Origin: Brevibacillus laterosporus
GTDB taxonomy: Bacteria > Bacillota > Bacilli > Brevibacillales > Brevibacillaceae
Length of the DNA: 64,000 bases
Reading direction: 5' to 3'
Assembly (NCBI GenBank): GCA_007833815.1
Contig: CP033464.1
Location: 4,892,001 to 4,956,000 of the forward strand
This document shows, piece by piece, positions 18,951-30,010 of the stretch. The notes beneath the pieces were generated by a model. It saw only the letters and a list, made by a program, of their open reading frames with translations, had not been told where the DNA came from and did no database searches. A program made the position numbers and the translations under genes. Numbering within the stretch: the stretch's first letter is position 1; each line of letters opens with the position of its first letter.

Positions 18951-18987
18951 GGAGGGGTGTATTTACACCACCTCTTCTTTTTTTGTA
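18951..18987 (+). terminator. Rho-independent terminator after the MFS gene
   Basis: GAGGGGTGTA pairs with ACACCACCTC around TTT (one bulge), followed by TTCTTTTTTTG. A second hairpin, CTGCTTATTCCCAT / ATGGGTAAAAGCAG, overlaps the gene end near 18871-18906. Confidence 0.8.
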
Positions 18988-19046
18988 GTATAGATTTTAG
19001 ATAAGAAGCAAATATTTAGGGTGAATCGAGAAGGGAGCCGTACAAA

Positions 19047-19523
19047 ATGATGAATACATTTCTTGGCATCTCTCCTACAGTAGGTAGTATACTTATCGGT
19101 CTGTTCATGGCAACCACAGTCATTATTGTTCGGTTGCGTTCAGCCAAAAAACCTGTATCCACACGTAAGATTATTATCCCACCCGTTGCTATGGCAACAG
19201 GGTTTGCGATGTTTCATTATCCGGGCGTGCCCACACCCATCAGCTATGATTTTATCGCTTTCTTTATTGGGTGTTTGTTTTCCATACCGCTCATTTTGTC
19301 CTCCCGCTTTGAACAAGTAGGGAATCATGTCTTTTTACGTCGTTCCAATGCTTTTATCGCTGTTTTATTTGTTCTCTTGGCAATTCGACTCGCCATTAAA
19401 ATCTGGGTTGGAGATACGTTCACTCCCATGCAGACGGCAGGTTTATTCTTTGTCCTTGCTTATGGTATGATTTTACCGTGGCGGGTTGCTATGTTGTTTA
19501 TGTATAAAAGATTGGTTAAATGA
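19047..19523 (+). CDS. ccdC: CcdC-like membrane protein (DUF1453)
   Basis: The 158-residue protein has four hydrophobic segments. TRKIIIPPVAMATGFAMF and PWRVAMLFMYKRLVK match the CcdC/DUF1453 family encoded near the cytochrome c maturation genes of Bacillus, though ccdC is not essential there. Two Met codons start the frame; GGGAG lies ten bases upstream. No cytochrome genes are nearby here, so the gene is out of its usual context. Confidence 0.75.
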   Translation: MMNTFLGISPTVGSILIGLFMATTVIIVRLRSAKKPVSTRKIIIPPVAMATGFAMFHYPGVPTPISYDFIAFFIGCLFSIPLILSSRFEQVGNHVFLRRSNAFIAVLFVLLAIRLAIKIWVGDTFTPMQTAGLFFVLAYGMILPWRVAMLFMYKRLVK

Positions 19524-19528
19524 GCAAA

Positions 19529-19577
19529 AGCGAGCTATCCAAGCATATCTATTCTGCTTGGTAGCCCGCTTTTTTTG
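19529..19577 (+). terminator. Bidirectional terminator between ccdC-like gene and pyrE
   Basis: GCTATCCAAGCA pairs with TGCTTGGTAGC, with flanking GCG/CGC, followed by CTTTTTTTGTG on the plus strand. It closes both the ccdC-like gene and the convergent pyr operon. Confidence 0.8.
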
Positions 19578-19601
19578 TGTAACTGTCGCTCTTTTTACTG
19601 T

Positions 19602-20258
19602 CTACGTAAAGGGGATACCTTGCTCCGTATAAAAGCTATGAGGCTTTTCTTTCCACCGGGACAATACTTTTTCTTGCTCAGCACTGATTGTTCCATTATC
19701 TTTCGCTTGCTCCAATAGCGCTGTATAGTTCGACAACGTGTGCAACGGATAGTTCGCCTCGGCAAAAGCATGCTCCGCGTCTGCAAATTGGTAGCTAAAG
19801 ATCGCTACTACCCCTAGTACCTCTGCCCCTTCCAGCTCAACAGCCTTCGCCGCTTTAATAGAGCTTCCACCTGTGGAAATTAAGTCTTCAATAACGACCA
19901 CTTTTTGTCCAGCAGCGATACGTCCCTCGATCTGATTTTGACGACCGTGACCTTTTGCCTTATCGCGCACATAGATCATTGGCAAACCCATACGATCAGC
20001 AATCCATGCCGCATGAGGGATTCCTGCCGTCGCTGTTCCAGCAATAACTTCTACTTCAGGGAAACGCTCATGGATCACCTGAACAAAAGCATCTGCTAAA
20101 TAGCTACGTACCTCTGGGTATGTCATCGTGATACGATTATCACAATAGATGGGAGACTTAATGCCAGATGTCCAAGTAAACGGTTCTTCTGGACGGAGAT
20201 GTACAGCTCCAATCGTTAACAGATGTTGTGCTACTCGTTTTGCAATGGTTGTACTCAT
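19602..20258 (-). CDS. pyrE: Orotate phosphoribosyltransferase
   Basis: Converts orotate and PRPP to OMP. The 218-residue protein has FTWTSGIKSPIYCDNR near the N-terminus and the PRPP motif VVVIEDLISTGGSS (about 118-131). The ATG abuts the pyrF TAG directly, with GGGAGGG upstream. It is the last gene of the pyrimidine operon. Confidence 0.96.
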   Translation of the reverse strand: MSTTIAKRVAQHLLTIGAVHLRPEEPFTWTSGIKSPIYCDNRITMTYPEVRSYLADAFVQVIHERFPEVEVIAGTATAGIPHAAWIADRMGLPMIYVRDKAKGHGRQNQIEGRIAAGQKVVVIEDLISTGGSSIKAAKAVELEGAEVLGVVAIFSYQFADAEHAFAEANYPLHTLSNYTALLEQAKDNGTISAEQEKVLSRWKEKPHSFYTEQGIPFT

Positions 20259-21011
20259 CTATTTTCCCTCCCGAATACTTACAATCATGTCAGCCCATGC
20301 TTTTGCCGGTTCTTCTGCCTGTGTAATGGACCTACCGATAACGATATAATCTGTACCTAGTTCAAATGCTTTGGCTGGTGTGGTGACTCGTGTTTGATCT
20401 CCAAACGCAGATCCTACGGTGCGAATACCAGGTGTTACCGTTAGAAAATCGTTCCTAGTGGCCTGTTTAATGATTGGTACTTCCAATGGAGAAGCAACAA
20501 CACCGTCCAACCCAGCTTGATTAGCCAAGCATGCATAGTGAACTACCGCATCTTCCAATCTACCAGGAATAGAGATTTGTTCATTCATCATCTGCTGGCT
20601 GCTGCTTGTCAGCATGGTTACTCCAATCAGCAACGGAGATTTACTGCCAGCAGAGGTTCCTTGCTCCAATCCTTCTCGTGCCGCTTCCATCATAGCTACT
20701 CCGCCTGCTACGTGTAGATTCACCATATCAGCGCCATGCTTAGCCAAACTTTTCATCGAACCTTTGGCTGTATTCGGAATATCATGGATTTTCAAATCGA
20801 CAAAAACCTGCAACCCCCGTTCCTTAAAAAAAGAAACAATTGCTGACCCTTCTGCATAGAAAAGCTCCATGCCTACTTTCACATAGCGGACCTGATTCTC
20901 TAAGCTAGCAAGGCAGTTCATTACCTCTTCTTTTGTTTGAAAATCAAGCGCTAAAATAATCCGCTCGTCCACCTGATGCAGCGAATGGTCTTGAAATAAA
21001 GCTGTTTCCAT
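20259..21011 (-). CDS. pyrF: Orotidine-5'-phosphate decarboxylase
   Basis: Decarboxylates OMP to UMP. The catalytic array DLKIHDIPNTAKG (D-x-K-x-x-D) is present, and the active-site Arg lies near the C-terminus (YIVIGRSIT). The 250-residue length includes about 15 more N-terminal residues than usual (METALFQDHSLHQ); GAGAGGAG before ATG 21011 supports this start. In B. subtilis pyrK and pyrD precede pyrF; here carB does. Confidence 0.96.
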   Translation of the reverse strand: METALFQDHSLHQVDERIILALDFQTKEEVMNCLASLENQVRYVKVGMELFYAEGSAIVSFFKERGLQVFVDLKIHDIPNTAKGSMKSLAKHGADMVNLHVAGGVAMMEAAREGLEQGTSAGSKSPLLIGVTMLTSSSQQMMNEQISIPGRLEDAVVHYACLANQAGLDGVVASPLEVPIIKQATRNDFLTVTPGIRTVGSAFGDQTRVTTPAKAFELGTDYIVIGRSITQAEEPAKAWADMIVSIREGK

Positions 21012-21111
21012 GCATGAAACTCCTCTCCGCTGTAGCCCACTTATTTGTTCAGATATAGGAAGGGAGTGCTCTTGATGAGCACTTCCCGTTCTGTGTCAAC
21101 TCTATCTCTTG
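21012..21111 (-). other. carB-pyrF spacer, where pyrK and pyrD sit in Bacillus
   Basis: Only 100 bases separate carB from pyrF. The spacer holds a hairpin GGGAGTGCTC/GAGCACTTCCC (21062-21087, one bulged base) without a U-tract. No remnant of pyrK or pyrD coding sequence can be read. Confidence 0.6.
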
Positions 21112-24100
21112 TTACTTTGTGATCAGCACCTTACCCATCTGTTGCTTTGGCATCGCCTCTGTAGAGAATGTGATCGTCTCTAATACATGCAAAATTGCAC
21201 TCGCTGTATCCAGAGATGTCAGACATACTGCCCCATTCTCCACTGCCTCACGACGAATGCGGAAGCCATCGCGTTGTGGTGTTTTACCTTTCGTTAAGGT
21301 GTTAAGCACTAGGTTTACTTGACCTGTGCGAATTTCATCTAGCAGGTTCGGTGTACCTTCCGATAACTTTTGTACACGACGTACAGACAAACCTGCTTGC
21401 TCTAAGTGGTCTGCTGTACCATCTGTAGCAAGTAGGTTAAAACCAAGCTGTTGGAAGCGTTTTGTGATAGATAACGCTTCCTCCTTATCTTTGTCTGCTA
21501 CCGTTACTAAAAGAGTTCCTTTGGTTGGAATATTCATGCCAGCCGCTAGCAATCCCTTGTACAGAGCTTTTGCTAGAGTAGTTTCACGTCCCATTACTTC
21601 CCCAGTTGACTTCATCTCAGGTCCTAAAGTGATGTCCACACGTCGCAGTTTTGTAAAGGAGAAGACAGGTACTTTTACAGATACCATCTCTTCTTCTAGA
21701 TGATAGCCTGGCGTGAAGCCCTGGTCTGGAATGCTGTAGCCAAGAATTGCTTTCGTCGCAATGTTTGCCATTGGAATACCCGTTACTTTTGACAAGAACG
21801 GCACTGTACGGGAACTGCGTGGGTTGACCTCGATGACATACGGTTTTCCTTTATAGATAACGAATTGGATATTGAGTAAACCCTTGATGCAGAGAGCGCG
21901 TGCAAGCTTTGTAGTCATGTCGATGATCTCTGCCTTTACTTCCTCTGACAAGGATTGCGGCGGATATACTGCGATAGAGTCACCAGAATGAACCCCTGCG
22001 CGTTCGATGTGTTCCATGATGCCAGGAATCAAGACATTCTCCCCATCGCAAATCGCATCTACTTCTGCTTCGATTCCCAGCATATATCGATCAATGAGAA
22101 CGGGATGCTCTGGATTTACTTTTACTGCTTTTTTCATATAAGAGATTAGCTCTTCTTCGTTGTAAACAATTTCCATCGCTCGTCCTCCCAATACATATGA
22201 AGGGCGAACCAGTACAGGGAAGCCTAGCATGTCAGCTGCAACCACTGCTTCTTCTACAGAAGTCACTGTTTTTCCCGGCGGTTGAGCTACATCTAGCTTT
22301 CGCAACAAGGCTTCAAATTTCTCTCGGTTCTCTGCTGCATCAATATTTTCTAGACTTGTACCCAAGATTTTGACACCACGTTTAGAGAGTTTATCAGCAA
22401 GATTGATCGCTGTTTGCCCACCAAACTGAACAATGACACCTTCTGGTTGCTCTTGGTCGATGATATGCATGACATCTTCTAGATACAAGGGTTCAAAGTA
22501 GAGTCGATCAGACGTGTTAAAGTCTGTTGATACCGTCTCAGGATTATTATTGACAATGATGGCTTCGTATCCAGCTTCTTTCAAAGCCCAGACTGCATGC
22601 ACCGTAGAATAATCAAATTCAATCCCTTGCCCGATGCGAATGGGACCAGAGCCTAGCACGATAACACGTTTCTTACCTGTATCAACAAATTCATTCTCTT
22701 GCTCATAGGTCGAGTAATAATATGGTGTTTGGGCTTCGAACTCGGCAGCGCAAGTATCCACCATTTTATAAACGGGCTTCATTCCCCATTGTGTGCGTAG
22801 GTTATATACCTCTTCTTCTTTTTGTCCTGTACATTCCGCGATTTTTCGATCGGTAAAGCCAAGGCGTTTTGCTTCATACAGGGCTTCTTGAGTCAAGCCA
22901 GACTCAGCTAAGGTTGTTTCGTAGGCAACGATGTTCCAGAATTTGTGTAAGAAGAACAGGTCAATCTTGGTTAACTGATGGATACGGGAGATATGGTAGC
23001 CACGACGCATCGCTTCCGCTAGTAAGAAGAGGCGTTCATCATCAGCGATTACCAGACGTTGTTCCAGTTCTTCATCAGATAGTTCTTTTGCTTCTGGTAT
23101 TTCCAGGTGATGACTACCGATCTCCAGTGAGCGAATCGCTTTCATCATAGATTCTTCAAAGCTACGTCCAATCGCCATCACCTCACCCGTTGCCTTCATT
23201 TGCGTACCAAGACGACGATTAGCGGATTGAAATTTATCGAAAGGCCAGCGTGGAATTTTGCTAACCACATAATCAAGAGTTGGTTCAAAGCAAGCGTAGG
23301 TTTGTCCGGTTACTGGATTTTTTAACTCATCCAGCGTATAGCCAATAGCAATTTTCGCCGCCATCTTAGCGATCGGATAGCCAGTTGCTTTAGACGCCAG
23401 TGCAGAAGAGCGACTGACACGAGGATTTACCTCAATGACATAGTATTGGAAGCTGACCGGATCAAGTGCGTACTGAACATTGCATCCACCCTCAATTTTC
23501 AAGGCTCGGATAATGTTTAATGCAGAGGAGCGTAGCATTTGATATTCACGATCAGATAGTGTTTGACTTGGAGCTACGACTACTGAATCACCTGTGTGTA
23601 CGCCAACTGGATCAATATTTTCCATATTGCATACCACGATACAGTTGTCGTTAGCGTCACGCATCACTTCATATTCTATTTCTTTCATACCGGCAATACT
23701 TCTTTCCACCAAGCATTGAGTAATCGGGGAATATTTCAAGCCACTTGTGACGATTTCGATCAAAGAAGCCTCATCCTCACAAATACCTCCGCCGGTTCCA
23801 CCAAGTGTGTAAGCGGGACGAACAATGATCGGGTAGCCAATTTCATTTGCGAAATCGAGTGCTTCTTCCACCGTGCTAACGATCACAGAATCAGGTACTG
23901 GTTCATTTAATTCTTGCATGAGAGAGCGGAACAACTCGCGATCTTCCGCTTGTTTAATTGAAGTTAGCTTTGTTCCTAGTAGCGTTACATTTTCTTCTTC
24001 AAGTACACCAAGGTCTGCTAGAGCTACTGCCATATTCAGACCTGTCTGTCCGCCCAACGTTGGCAACAATCCATCTGGTTTTTCCTGACGAATCACACGC

Positions 24101-24324
24101 GCTACAAACTCAGGTGTGATTGGCTCGATGTATACTTTGTCAGCCATATTGGTATCCGTCATGATTGTGGCTGGGTTGGAGTTGATTAGAACTACCTCCA
24201 TGCCTTCTTCTTTTAAAGCCTCGCAAGCTTGTGTCCCTGCATAATCAAACTCTGCCGCCTGTCCAATTACGATAGGACCGGAGCCAATCACCAGAATTTT
24301 TTTCAGATTATCTATTTTTGGCAT
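21112..24324 (-). CDS. carB: Carbamoyl-phosphate synthase large subunit
   Basis: Makes carbamoyl phosphate from bicarbonate, ammonia and ATP. The 1070-residue protein has duplicated ATP-grasp halves ([21 protein letters not shown] near residue 10 and [20 protein letters not shown] in the second half) and a C-terminal MGS-like allosteric domain. It overlaps the end of carA by 17 bases; AAGGAGGAG precedes its ATG. In the operon context this is the pyrimidine-specific isozyme. Confidence 0.97.
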   Translation of the reverse strand: MPKIDNLKKILVIGSGPIVIGQAAEFDYAGTQACEALKEEGMEVVLINSNPATIMTDTNMADKVYIEPITPEFVARVIRQEKPDGLLPTLGGQTGLNMAVALADLGVLEEENVTLLGTKLTSIKQAEDRELFRSLMQELNEPVPDSVIVSTVEEALDFANEIGYPIIVRPAYTLGGTGGGICEDEASLIEIVTSGLKYSPITQCLVERSIAGMKEIEYEVMRDANDNCIVVCNMENIDPVGVHTGDSVVVAPSQTLSDREYQMLRSSALNIIRALKIEGGCNVQYALDPVSFQYYVIEVNPRVSRSSALASKATGYPIAKMAAKIAIGYTLDELKNPVTGQTYACFEPTLDYVVSKIPRWPFDKFQSANRRLGTQMKATGEVMAIGRSFEESMMKAIRSLEIGSHHLEIPEAKELSDEELEQRLVIADDERLFLLAEAMRRGYHISRIHQLTKIDLFFLHKFWNIVAYETTLAESGLTQEALYEAKRLGFTDRKIAECTGQKEEEVYNLRTQWGMKPVYKMVDTCAAEFEAQTPYYYSTYEQENEFVDTGKKRVIVLGSGPIRIGQGIEFDYSTVHAVWALKEAGYEAIIVNNNPETVSTDFNTSDRLYFEPLYLEDVMHIIDQEQPEGVIVQFGGQTAINLADKLSKRGVKILGTSLENIDAAENREKFEALLRKLDVAQPPGKTVTSVEEAVVAADMLGFPVLVRPSYVLGGRAMEIVYNEEELISYMKKAVKVNPEHPVLIDRYMLGIEAEVDAICDGENVLIPGIMEHIERAGVHSGDSIAVYPPQSLSEEVKAEIIDMTTKLARALCIKGLLNIQFVIYKGKPYVIEVNPRSSRTVPFLSKVTGIPMANIATKAILGYSIPDQGFTPGYHLEEEMVSVKVPVFSFTKLRRVDITLGPEMKSTGEVMGRETTLAKALYKGLLAAGMNIPTKGTLLVTVADKDKEEALSITKRFQQLGFNLLATDGTADHLEQAGLSVRRVQKLSEGTPNLLDEIRTGQVNLVLNTLTKGKTPQRDGFRIRREAVENGAVCLTSLDTASAILHVLETITFSTEAMPKQQMGKVLITK

Positions 24325-25405
24325 ACCATTTCTCCTCCTTGGATTGTTTCATCATGTCTAAGAATTGGTCGAATAAATAACCTGAATCGTATGGGCCCGG
24401 TGCCGCTTCTGGATGGTATTGAACAGAGAAGGCTTGCTTTCCATTATTACGCAGTCCCTCAATCGTACCGTCATTAAGCGCAAGATGAGTTACCTCTAAT
24501 TCCGTTCCTGTAATGGAAGCTTCGTTTACTGCATAACCATGGTTTTGGGACGTGATGTATGTACGTCCAGTTGGTAATTCCTTTACAGGATGATTACCAC
24601 CACGATGACCAAACTTCAATTTCTCCGTGTCCGCTCCGCTAGCCAGAGCAAACAGCTGATGTCCTAAGCAGATTCCAAACAGCGGGTATTCACCGAGAAT
24701 CTCTTTAATCATCTGAATGGCTTGCGGCACATCCTTAGGATCGCCAGGGCCGTTAGACAACAGTATGCCATCTGGTTGCAAACGGCGAATCTCATCTGCT
24801 GTAACGTTATGCGGAACAACTACAATGTCGCAACCTCGTTTGGACAATTCGCGCATAATGCCGTGCTTGGAACCAAAATCTACTAGAACCACACGATCGC
24901 CGTTACCTGGACTAGAGAAGATACTCTTTGTTGATACCTGAGCAACCTGATCCGTCATTACATCTGTGCCTTTCAAACGTGCAATCAACTCTTCGGCTGG
25001 TTGTTCGCTTGTCGTGATCAGTCCACGCAAGGTTCCAAAATGACGAATTTTGCGCGTTAACATACGTGTATCTACACCAGAAATCCCTGGTATTTCATAT
25101 GATTTTAATAGCTCATCTAAGGTTTGCGTGGAGCGCCAATTACTTGGCATATCGCAATGCTCGCGTACTACAAAACCATGGATAAACGGTCGAACCGCCT
25201 CTAGATCATCGCGGTTAATCCCGTAGTTACCAATCAAGGGATACGTCATGACGACGATCTGTCCACAATAAGAAGGATCGGATAATACCTCTTGATAGCC
25301 CGTCAATCCTGTGTTAAATACAACCTCACCGATGCTTTCATTGGTGGCTCCCATCGCTTTTCCTATACAAATCGTTCCGTCTTCTAATATCAAACGTGCT
25401 TTCAT
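24308..25405 (-). CDS. carA: Carbamoyl-phosphate synthase small (glutaminase) subunit
   Basis: Supplies ammonia from glutamine to CarB. The 365-residue protein has the class I glutaminase nucleophile in [11 protein letters not shown] and the catalytic His in [11 protein letters not shown], followed by the N-terminal-domain-type [10 protein letters not shown] motif early in the sequence. It overlaps carB. Confidence 0.97.
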   Translation of the reverse strand: MKARLILEDGTICIGKAMGATNESIGEVVFNTGLTGYQEVLSDPSYCGQIVVMTYPLIGNYGINRDDLEAVRPFIHGFVVREHCDMPSNWRSTQTLDELLKSYEIPGISGVDTRMLTRKIRHFGTLRGLITTSEQPAEELIARLKGTDVMTDQVAQVSTKSIFSSPGNGDRVVLVDFGSKHGIMRELSKRGCDIVVVPHNVTADEIRRLQPDGILLSNGPGDPKDVPQAIQMIKEILGEYPLFGICLGHQLFALASGADTEKLKFGHRGGNHPVKELPTGRTYITSQNHGYAVNEASITGTELEVTHLALNDGTIEGLRNNGKQAFSVQYHPEAAPGPYDSGYLFDQFLDMMKQSKEEKWYAKNR

Positions 25406-25423
25406 GCCGTTGTCCCCCTTGCC

Positions 25424-26707
25424 CTAATTGTTGTTGTATACGATTTCTCCATCTACCATCGTGAGTACAGTCCATCCTTTGCACACCCACCCAGTAAATG
25501 GTGTGTTTTTCCCTTTACTTTTAAAATGATCTGGATTAATGCTTTTCTCAGTCGTGAGATCAAATACCGCCAAGTCAGCAATTGCTCCCTCTTCCAATTT
25601 TCCATAGGGTAGTCCAAACAATGCGGCTGGTTTTGTCGCCATCTTGTCCACCAACTCAGCAAGTGTAAAAATCCCTTTTTCTACTAAATATGTATATAGG
25701 AGTGGAAAAGCCGTCTCTAATCCGACTATTCCGAATGGAGCACGCTCTAATCCTTTTGCTTTTTCTTCCGATGTATGTGGCGCATGATCGGTAGCAATAA
25801 TGTCAATGCTCCCCTCTTTTAACCCAGTGATTAATGCTTCACGATCCGCCCGAGAACGTAGGGGAGGATTCATTTTCCAATTGGCATCTAGGCTATCTGG
25901 GATATCTTCATCGCATAACAGAAGATGGTGTGGTGTTACTTCCGTCGTAACGTTGATGCCTGCACGTTTACCGTCACGTACTAAACGCACCGATTCTTTT
26001 GCACTAATATGGCATACATGATAGTGAACCCCTGTCGCTTCAGCCAGTAGAATATCTCGTCCTACATGCACGGATTCTGATGCAGACGGGATACCTGGTA
26101 AACCATGCTTTGCTGCGGTCACTCCATCGTGCAAAGCTCCACCCAGAGGTAACAAATCGTTGTCTTCGCAGTGAGCAACCACGGACATACCTAATGCTTT
26201 AGCCCGTTTCATCGCTTCTACCATCGTTCCAGTAGCTTGTACTCCTACCCCATCATCAGTCAGAGCAAAGGCTCCCGCTTGTTGCAGGGCTGCAAAATCC
26301 GTATGCTCTAATCCAAGCTGGCGAACTGTGATGGCAGCGTAAGGCAATACACGAGCCATTTTCGCTTGTTTTGCTTTATTTAGCACCAATTCTACTGTTT
26401 CTACACTGTCGATCACTGGACGTGTATTTGGCATGCAGGATACTGTTGTGTAACCACCTGCTACAGCGGCATGGGCGCCTGTTTCTATTGTTTCTTTAGC
26501 TTCAAATCCTGGCTCGCGGAAATGCACATGTACATCCACTAGGCCTGGTGCTACGAAGTGCCCATTCAATTCCACCACTTCATGACCTTCTTCTATCTCT
26601 ATATTGCTCTTTATTTTAACAATGCGACCGTCTATAATTAACAAATCCTTGCTCGAAAGTTCCCCTTGTTCGTTTAGCAGCTTGCCATTTTTAAGGATGA
26701 TTCCCAT
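25424..26707 (-). CDS. pyrC: Dihydroorotase
   Basis: Zinc amidohydrolase forming dihydroorotate. The 427-residue protein carries [10 protein letters not shown] (metal ligands) and [12 protein letters not shown] (catalytic Asp), the class I type. The start overlaps the end of pyrB by 34 bases, with AGGAGG nine bases before the ATG. Confidence 0.97.
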   Translation of the reverse strand: MGIILKNGKLLNEQGELSSKDLLIIDGRIVKIKSNIEIEEGHEVVELNGHFVAPGLVDVHVHFREPGFEAKETIETGAHAAVAGGYTTVSCMPNTRPVIDSVETVELVLNKAKQAKMARVLPYAAITVRQLGLEHTDFAALQQAGAFALTDDGVGVQATGTMVEAMKRAKALGMSVVAHCEDNDLLPLGGALHDGVTAAKHGLPGIPSASESVHVGRDILLAEATGVHYHVCHISAKESVRLVRDGKRAGINVTTEVTPHHLLLCDEDIPDSLDANWKMNPPLRSRADREALITGLKEGSIDIIATDHAPHTSEEKAKGLERAPFGIVGLETAFPLLYTYLVEKGIFTLAELVDKMATKPAALFGLPYGKLEEGAIADLAVFDLTTEKSINPDHFKSKGKNTPFTGWVCKGWTVLTMVDGEIVYNNN

Positions 26708-27621
26708 GCGTTCATTCCTCCTGTCATTATTCCAGCGATTACAGCCATACGTACAGCTACTCCATTTGTGACTTGCGGGAAAATAACTGATTTCTTACTT
26801 TCTACCAGTCGACCATCAATCTCCACCCCGCGATTAAAAGGAGCTGGATGCATGATGATTGCATCATGCTTCATCATTGCAGCGCGTTCCATTGTAAGTC
26901 CATAAGACTGATGATACGTTTCTTTGGAAGAAAAGAGCTGGCCTGCATGACGCTCTAGCTGTACCCGTAGCATCATCACTACATCTGCTGTTGCCACAGC
27001 TTCCTCCATACTTACCACTCTCACACCTTCTGGCAAGGTTGCCTGATCGCGCATCAACTGATCCGGTCCTGCGATCATGAGTTTGGCTCCTAGCTTCGGT
27101 AACGCAGTCAGGTGTGAACCTAGAACTCTGCTGTAACGTAAATCACCAATGATCGCTACCTGTAAACCTTGAATGCCGCCATGATGTTGCTTCATAGTGA
27201 GAAGGTCCAACAAGCATTGAGTAGGATGATCGATCGTGCCTTCTCCTGCATTCACAAGGTGCATGTTTAAATTCGGTTCTTTAGCAAGTTCAGTGAACAA
27301 TCCGTTCTGCCCTGTACGAATAACCGCAGTCTCTACACCCATAGATTCGAGCGTACGCAAGGTATCATAGATAGTCTCACCTTTAGTAGTGGAAGAGTTG
27401 CTATCACTAAAATTCAATACGTGAGCACCCAAGCGTTTTTCCGCTACTTCAAAAGAGAAGCGTGTTCGCGTACTTGCTTCGAAAAATAGGTTAGCTACGA
27501 ATCGTCCGTGTAATAGGTCGCTATGTTCATTTGACCGTGCTGCAAAGTATTCGGCTTCTCGCAAGATTGCTTCGATGTCGCCTTTACCAAGGTCATTTAT
27601 TCCCAGCAGATTCTTCATCAT
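26674..27621 (-). CDS. pyrB: Aspartate carbamoyltransferase catalytic subunit
   Basis: Condenses carbamoyl phosphate with aspartate. Signatures are [13 protein letters not shown] (carbamoyl phosphate site) and [11 protein letters not shown] place the start at ATGATG (27621) because GGAGGAG lies six bases before it; a GTG five codons upstream would overlap that site. Only 36 bases separate it from pyrP. Confidence 0.96.
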   Translation of the reverse strand: MMKNLLGINDLGKGDIEAILREAEYFAARSNEHSDLLHGRFVANLFFEASTRTRFSFEVAEKRLGAHVLNFSDSNSSTTKGETIYDTLRTLESMGVETAVIRTGQNGLFTELAKEPNLNMHLVNAGEGTIDHPTQCLLDLLTMKQHHGGIQGLQVAIIGDLRYSRVLGSHLTALPKLGAKLMIAGPDQLMRDQATLPEGVRVVSMEEAVATADVVMMLRVQLERHAGQLFSSKETYHQSYGLTMERAAMMKHDAIIMHPAPFNRGVEIDGRLVESKKSVIFPQVTNGVAVRMAVIAGIMTGGMNAWESSLKMASC

Positions 27622-27657
27622 TCCCCACTCCTCCACATGTCTTATCTGTCATCTGAT

Positions 27658-29022
27658 CTATGCTACCGACTCTACCTTATCCTTGTGCGCCTCACCCATA
27701 GCTGACTCTTTACCAGGCAAGATCGCATGCAGGAAAATGCCTATGAAAGTAGCAAATGCTACGTTATCAATCGTTAAGTTCGTAAGGAAACTCTGCCAGA
27801 AAGTAACTCCTTCAAAGCTAATTCTGTATCCGCCAATTCCTGTTACAAGGATGGAGGCAGCAATAATCATGTTGCGTTTATCCGAGAAATCCACTTTATT
27901 TTCAACATACATGCGGAACCCCTGGGATGCGATAATCCCGAAGAGTACGATGGAAACTCCGCCTAGCACTGGAGTTGGAATGGTCAAGAGAAAAGCACTG
28001 ATTTTTCCACAGAAGGAGAATAAGATTGCGAACACTGCCGCTAGAGCAATGACCGCCCGACTATAGACGCGAGTGATAGCTAGAACCCCCATATTCTCTC
28101 CATAGGTCGTACTAGGTGGTCCGCCGAGAAAAGCGGCTACCGCGGTAGCTACACCATCACCTAGCAAACTCCGATGCAAACCGGGATCTTTCATTAGATC
28201 ACGATTCATAATTTTACTTGTCACCAGTAAATGACCAAGATGCTCTGTTAAGGAGACAAACGCGATCGGTGCGATGATTAAGGCTGATAACCATGCGCCT
28301 TTATCCATCATGGCAGTTGTTAACAAGCCTACATGCAAGTGTTGCGAAAACATTTCTGAGAAGCTAATGAGAAAGGGAGCATTTGTAATGGAAGCCCAAT
28401 CAATCAACTCAGCATGTCGCAAGGCTGTATAACCGTATCCACCAATTATTCCAAGCAAGATGGGGATCAGTGAGAAGAATCCACGTAGCATGACCGCGGC
28501 GATAATCGTTACGAACAGGGTAACCAATGAGATTTCAATGGAGGTTAGCGAGATTACCGACGTTCCCTCTACCGTTACTTTTGTAGCCATATCTACAGCT
28601 ACTCCTGCCAAGCTTAATCCAATAACCACGATGATCGATGCAATTACAACTGGTGGAAGTAAGCGATCAAGCCAACGTACTCCGAATTTTCGTACCATTG
28701 CTGCTACCAGCACATAAACCAGACCAGATAGAAAGCAGCCCAACAAGGCAACTCCTTGCCCGTATGTTGCTGTCACCGTAATGATCGGTCCGATGAAAGC
28801 GAAGGAAGAACCGAGATAATTAGGAATTTTTCCTTTTGTAATAATCATGAAAATAAGGGTGCCCAAGCCGCTGGCGATCAGTGCGGCTGAAATATCCAAA
28901 CCCGTTAAAATTGGCACTAATACTGTGGAGCCAAACATGGCGAATAAGTGCTGAATGCTTAGTGGTAACAAACGAGTCAAAGCTGGTGTTTCATGTACAT
29001 CTACAAAATCTTGTTTGCTCAT
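27658..29022 (-). CDS. pyrP: Uracil permease PyrP (UraA family)
   Basis: Proton-coupled uracil importer of the NCS2 family with about 14 hydrophobic segments in 454 residues. PSTTYGENMGVLAITRV (about residues 305-320) is the family's substrate-binding helix. It is preceded by a PyrR-dependent attenuator. GGGGAG precedes the ATG. Confidence 0.95.
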   Translation of the reverse strand: MSKQDFVDVHETPALTRLLPLSIQHLFAMFGSTVLVPILTGLDISAALIASGLGTLIFMIITKGKIPNYLGSSFAFIGPIITVTATYGQGVALLGCFLSGLVYVLVAAMVRKFGVRWLDRLLPPVVIASIIVVIGLSLAGVAVDMATKVTVEGTSVISLTSIEISLVTLFVTIIAAVMLRGFFSLIPILLGIIGGYGYTALRHAELIDWASITNAPFLISFSEMFSQHLHVGLLTTAMMDKGAWLSALIIAPIAFVSLTEHLGHLLVTSKIMNRDLMKDPGLHRSLLGDGVATAVAAFLGGPPSTTYGENMGVLAITRVYSRAVIALAAVFAILFSFCGKISAFLLTIPTPVLGGVSIVLFGIIASQGFRMYVENKVDFSDKRNMIIAASILVTGIGGYRISFEGVTFWQSFLTNLTIDNVAFATFIGIFLHAILPGKESAMGEAHKDKVESVA

Positions 29023-29049
29023 TTTCTCCCCTGCTTTCTCTCATTTTTT

Positions 29050-29170
29050 GCACAAAAAAACCTCTTCGTGTGTACACAAAGAGGCAGGTCCAAGCACAGA
29101 GGTACGCATACCTCCAGCATTAGATCAAGTCCCCTTGCTAACCTCACGGGATTAGCCTTAAAGAGGCGAT
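29050..29170 (-). promoter_or_regulatory. PyrR-dependent attenuator between pyrR and pyrP
   Basis: On the minus strand the PyrR-binding loop AATCCCGTGAGGTT (29153-29140) matches the ARUCCNGNGAGGYU consensus. It is followed by a terminator stem CCTCTTTGTG...CGAAGAGG (29084-29061) and seven T. Uridine nucleotides bound to PyrR would favour termination before pyrP. Confidence 0.93.
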
Positions 29171-29184
29171 ATAAACTTGTCGAT

Positions 29185-29775
<591 letters not shown>

Positions 29776-29824
29776 CTACTGTACTACTAGTTAGTGTTCA
29801 TGCACACATCATTGGTGTTTTGGC

Positions 29825-29945
29825 ACAAAAAAAGCTTCTTGTCTCACTGACAAGAAGCCGTGTGCGTACATAAAGAGGGGCATAATCATCCCATCGATAT
29901 CTACGTTATTCACCGTCGCCCTTGCCAGCCTCACGGGACTGGATT
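29825..29945 (-). promoter_or_regulatory. PyrR-dependent attenuator in the pyr leader, upstream of pyrR
   Basis: On the minus strand AGTCCCGTGAGGCT (29940-29927) is the PyrR-binding loop, flanked by complementary CCAG/CTGG. The terminator GCTTCTTGTC/GACAAGAAGC (29858-29834) ends in seven T about 100 bases before the pyrR ATG. Confidence 0.93.
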
Positions 29946-30010
29946 TAAAGGTTTCCTTTTGTTAAGAATGATTATGTCATACCCTTTTACACCTGTCAAC
30001 CCATCTAATT

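Noticed and set aside
19047-19523. ccdC-like gene as part of a cytochrome c maturation cluster
   Set aside because: No ccdA, resA or other cytochrome c genes are nearby; it is a solitary gene with its own terminator.
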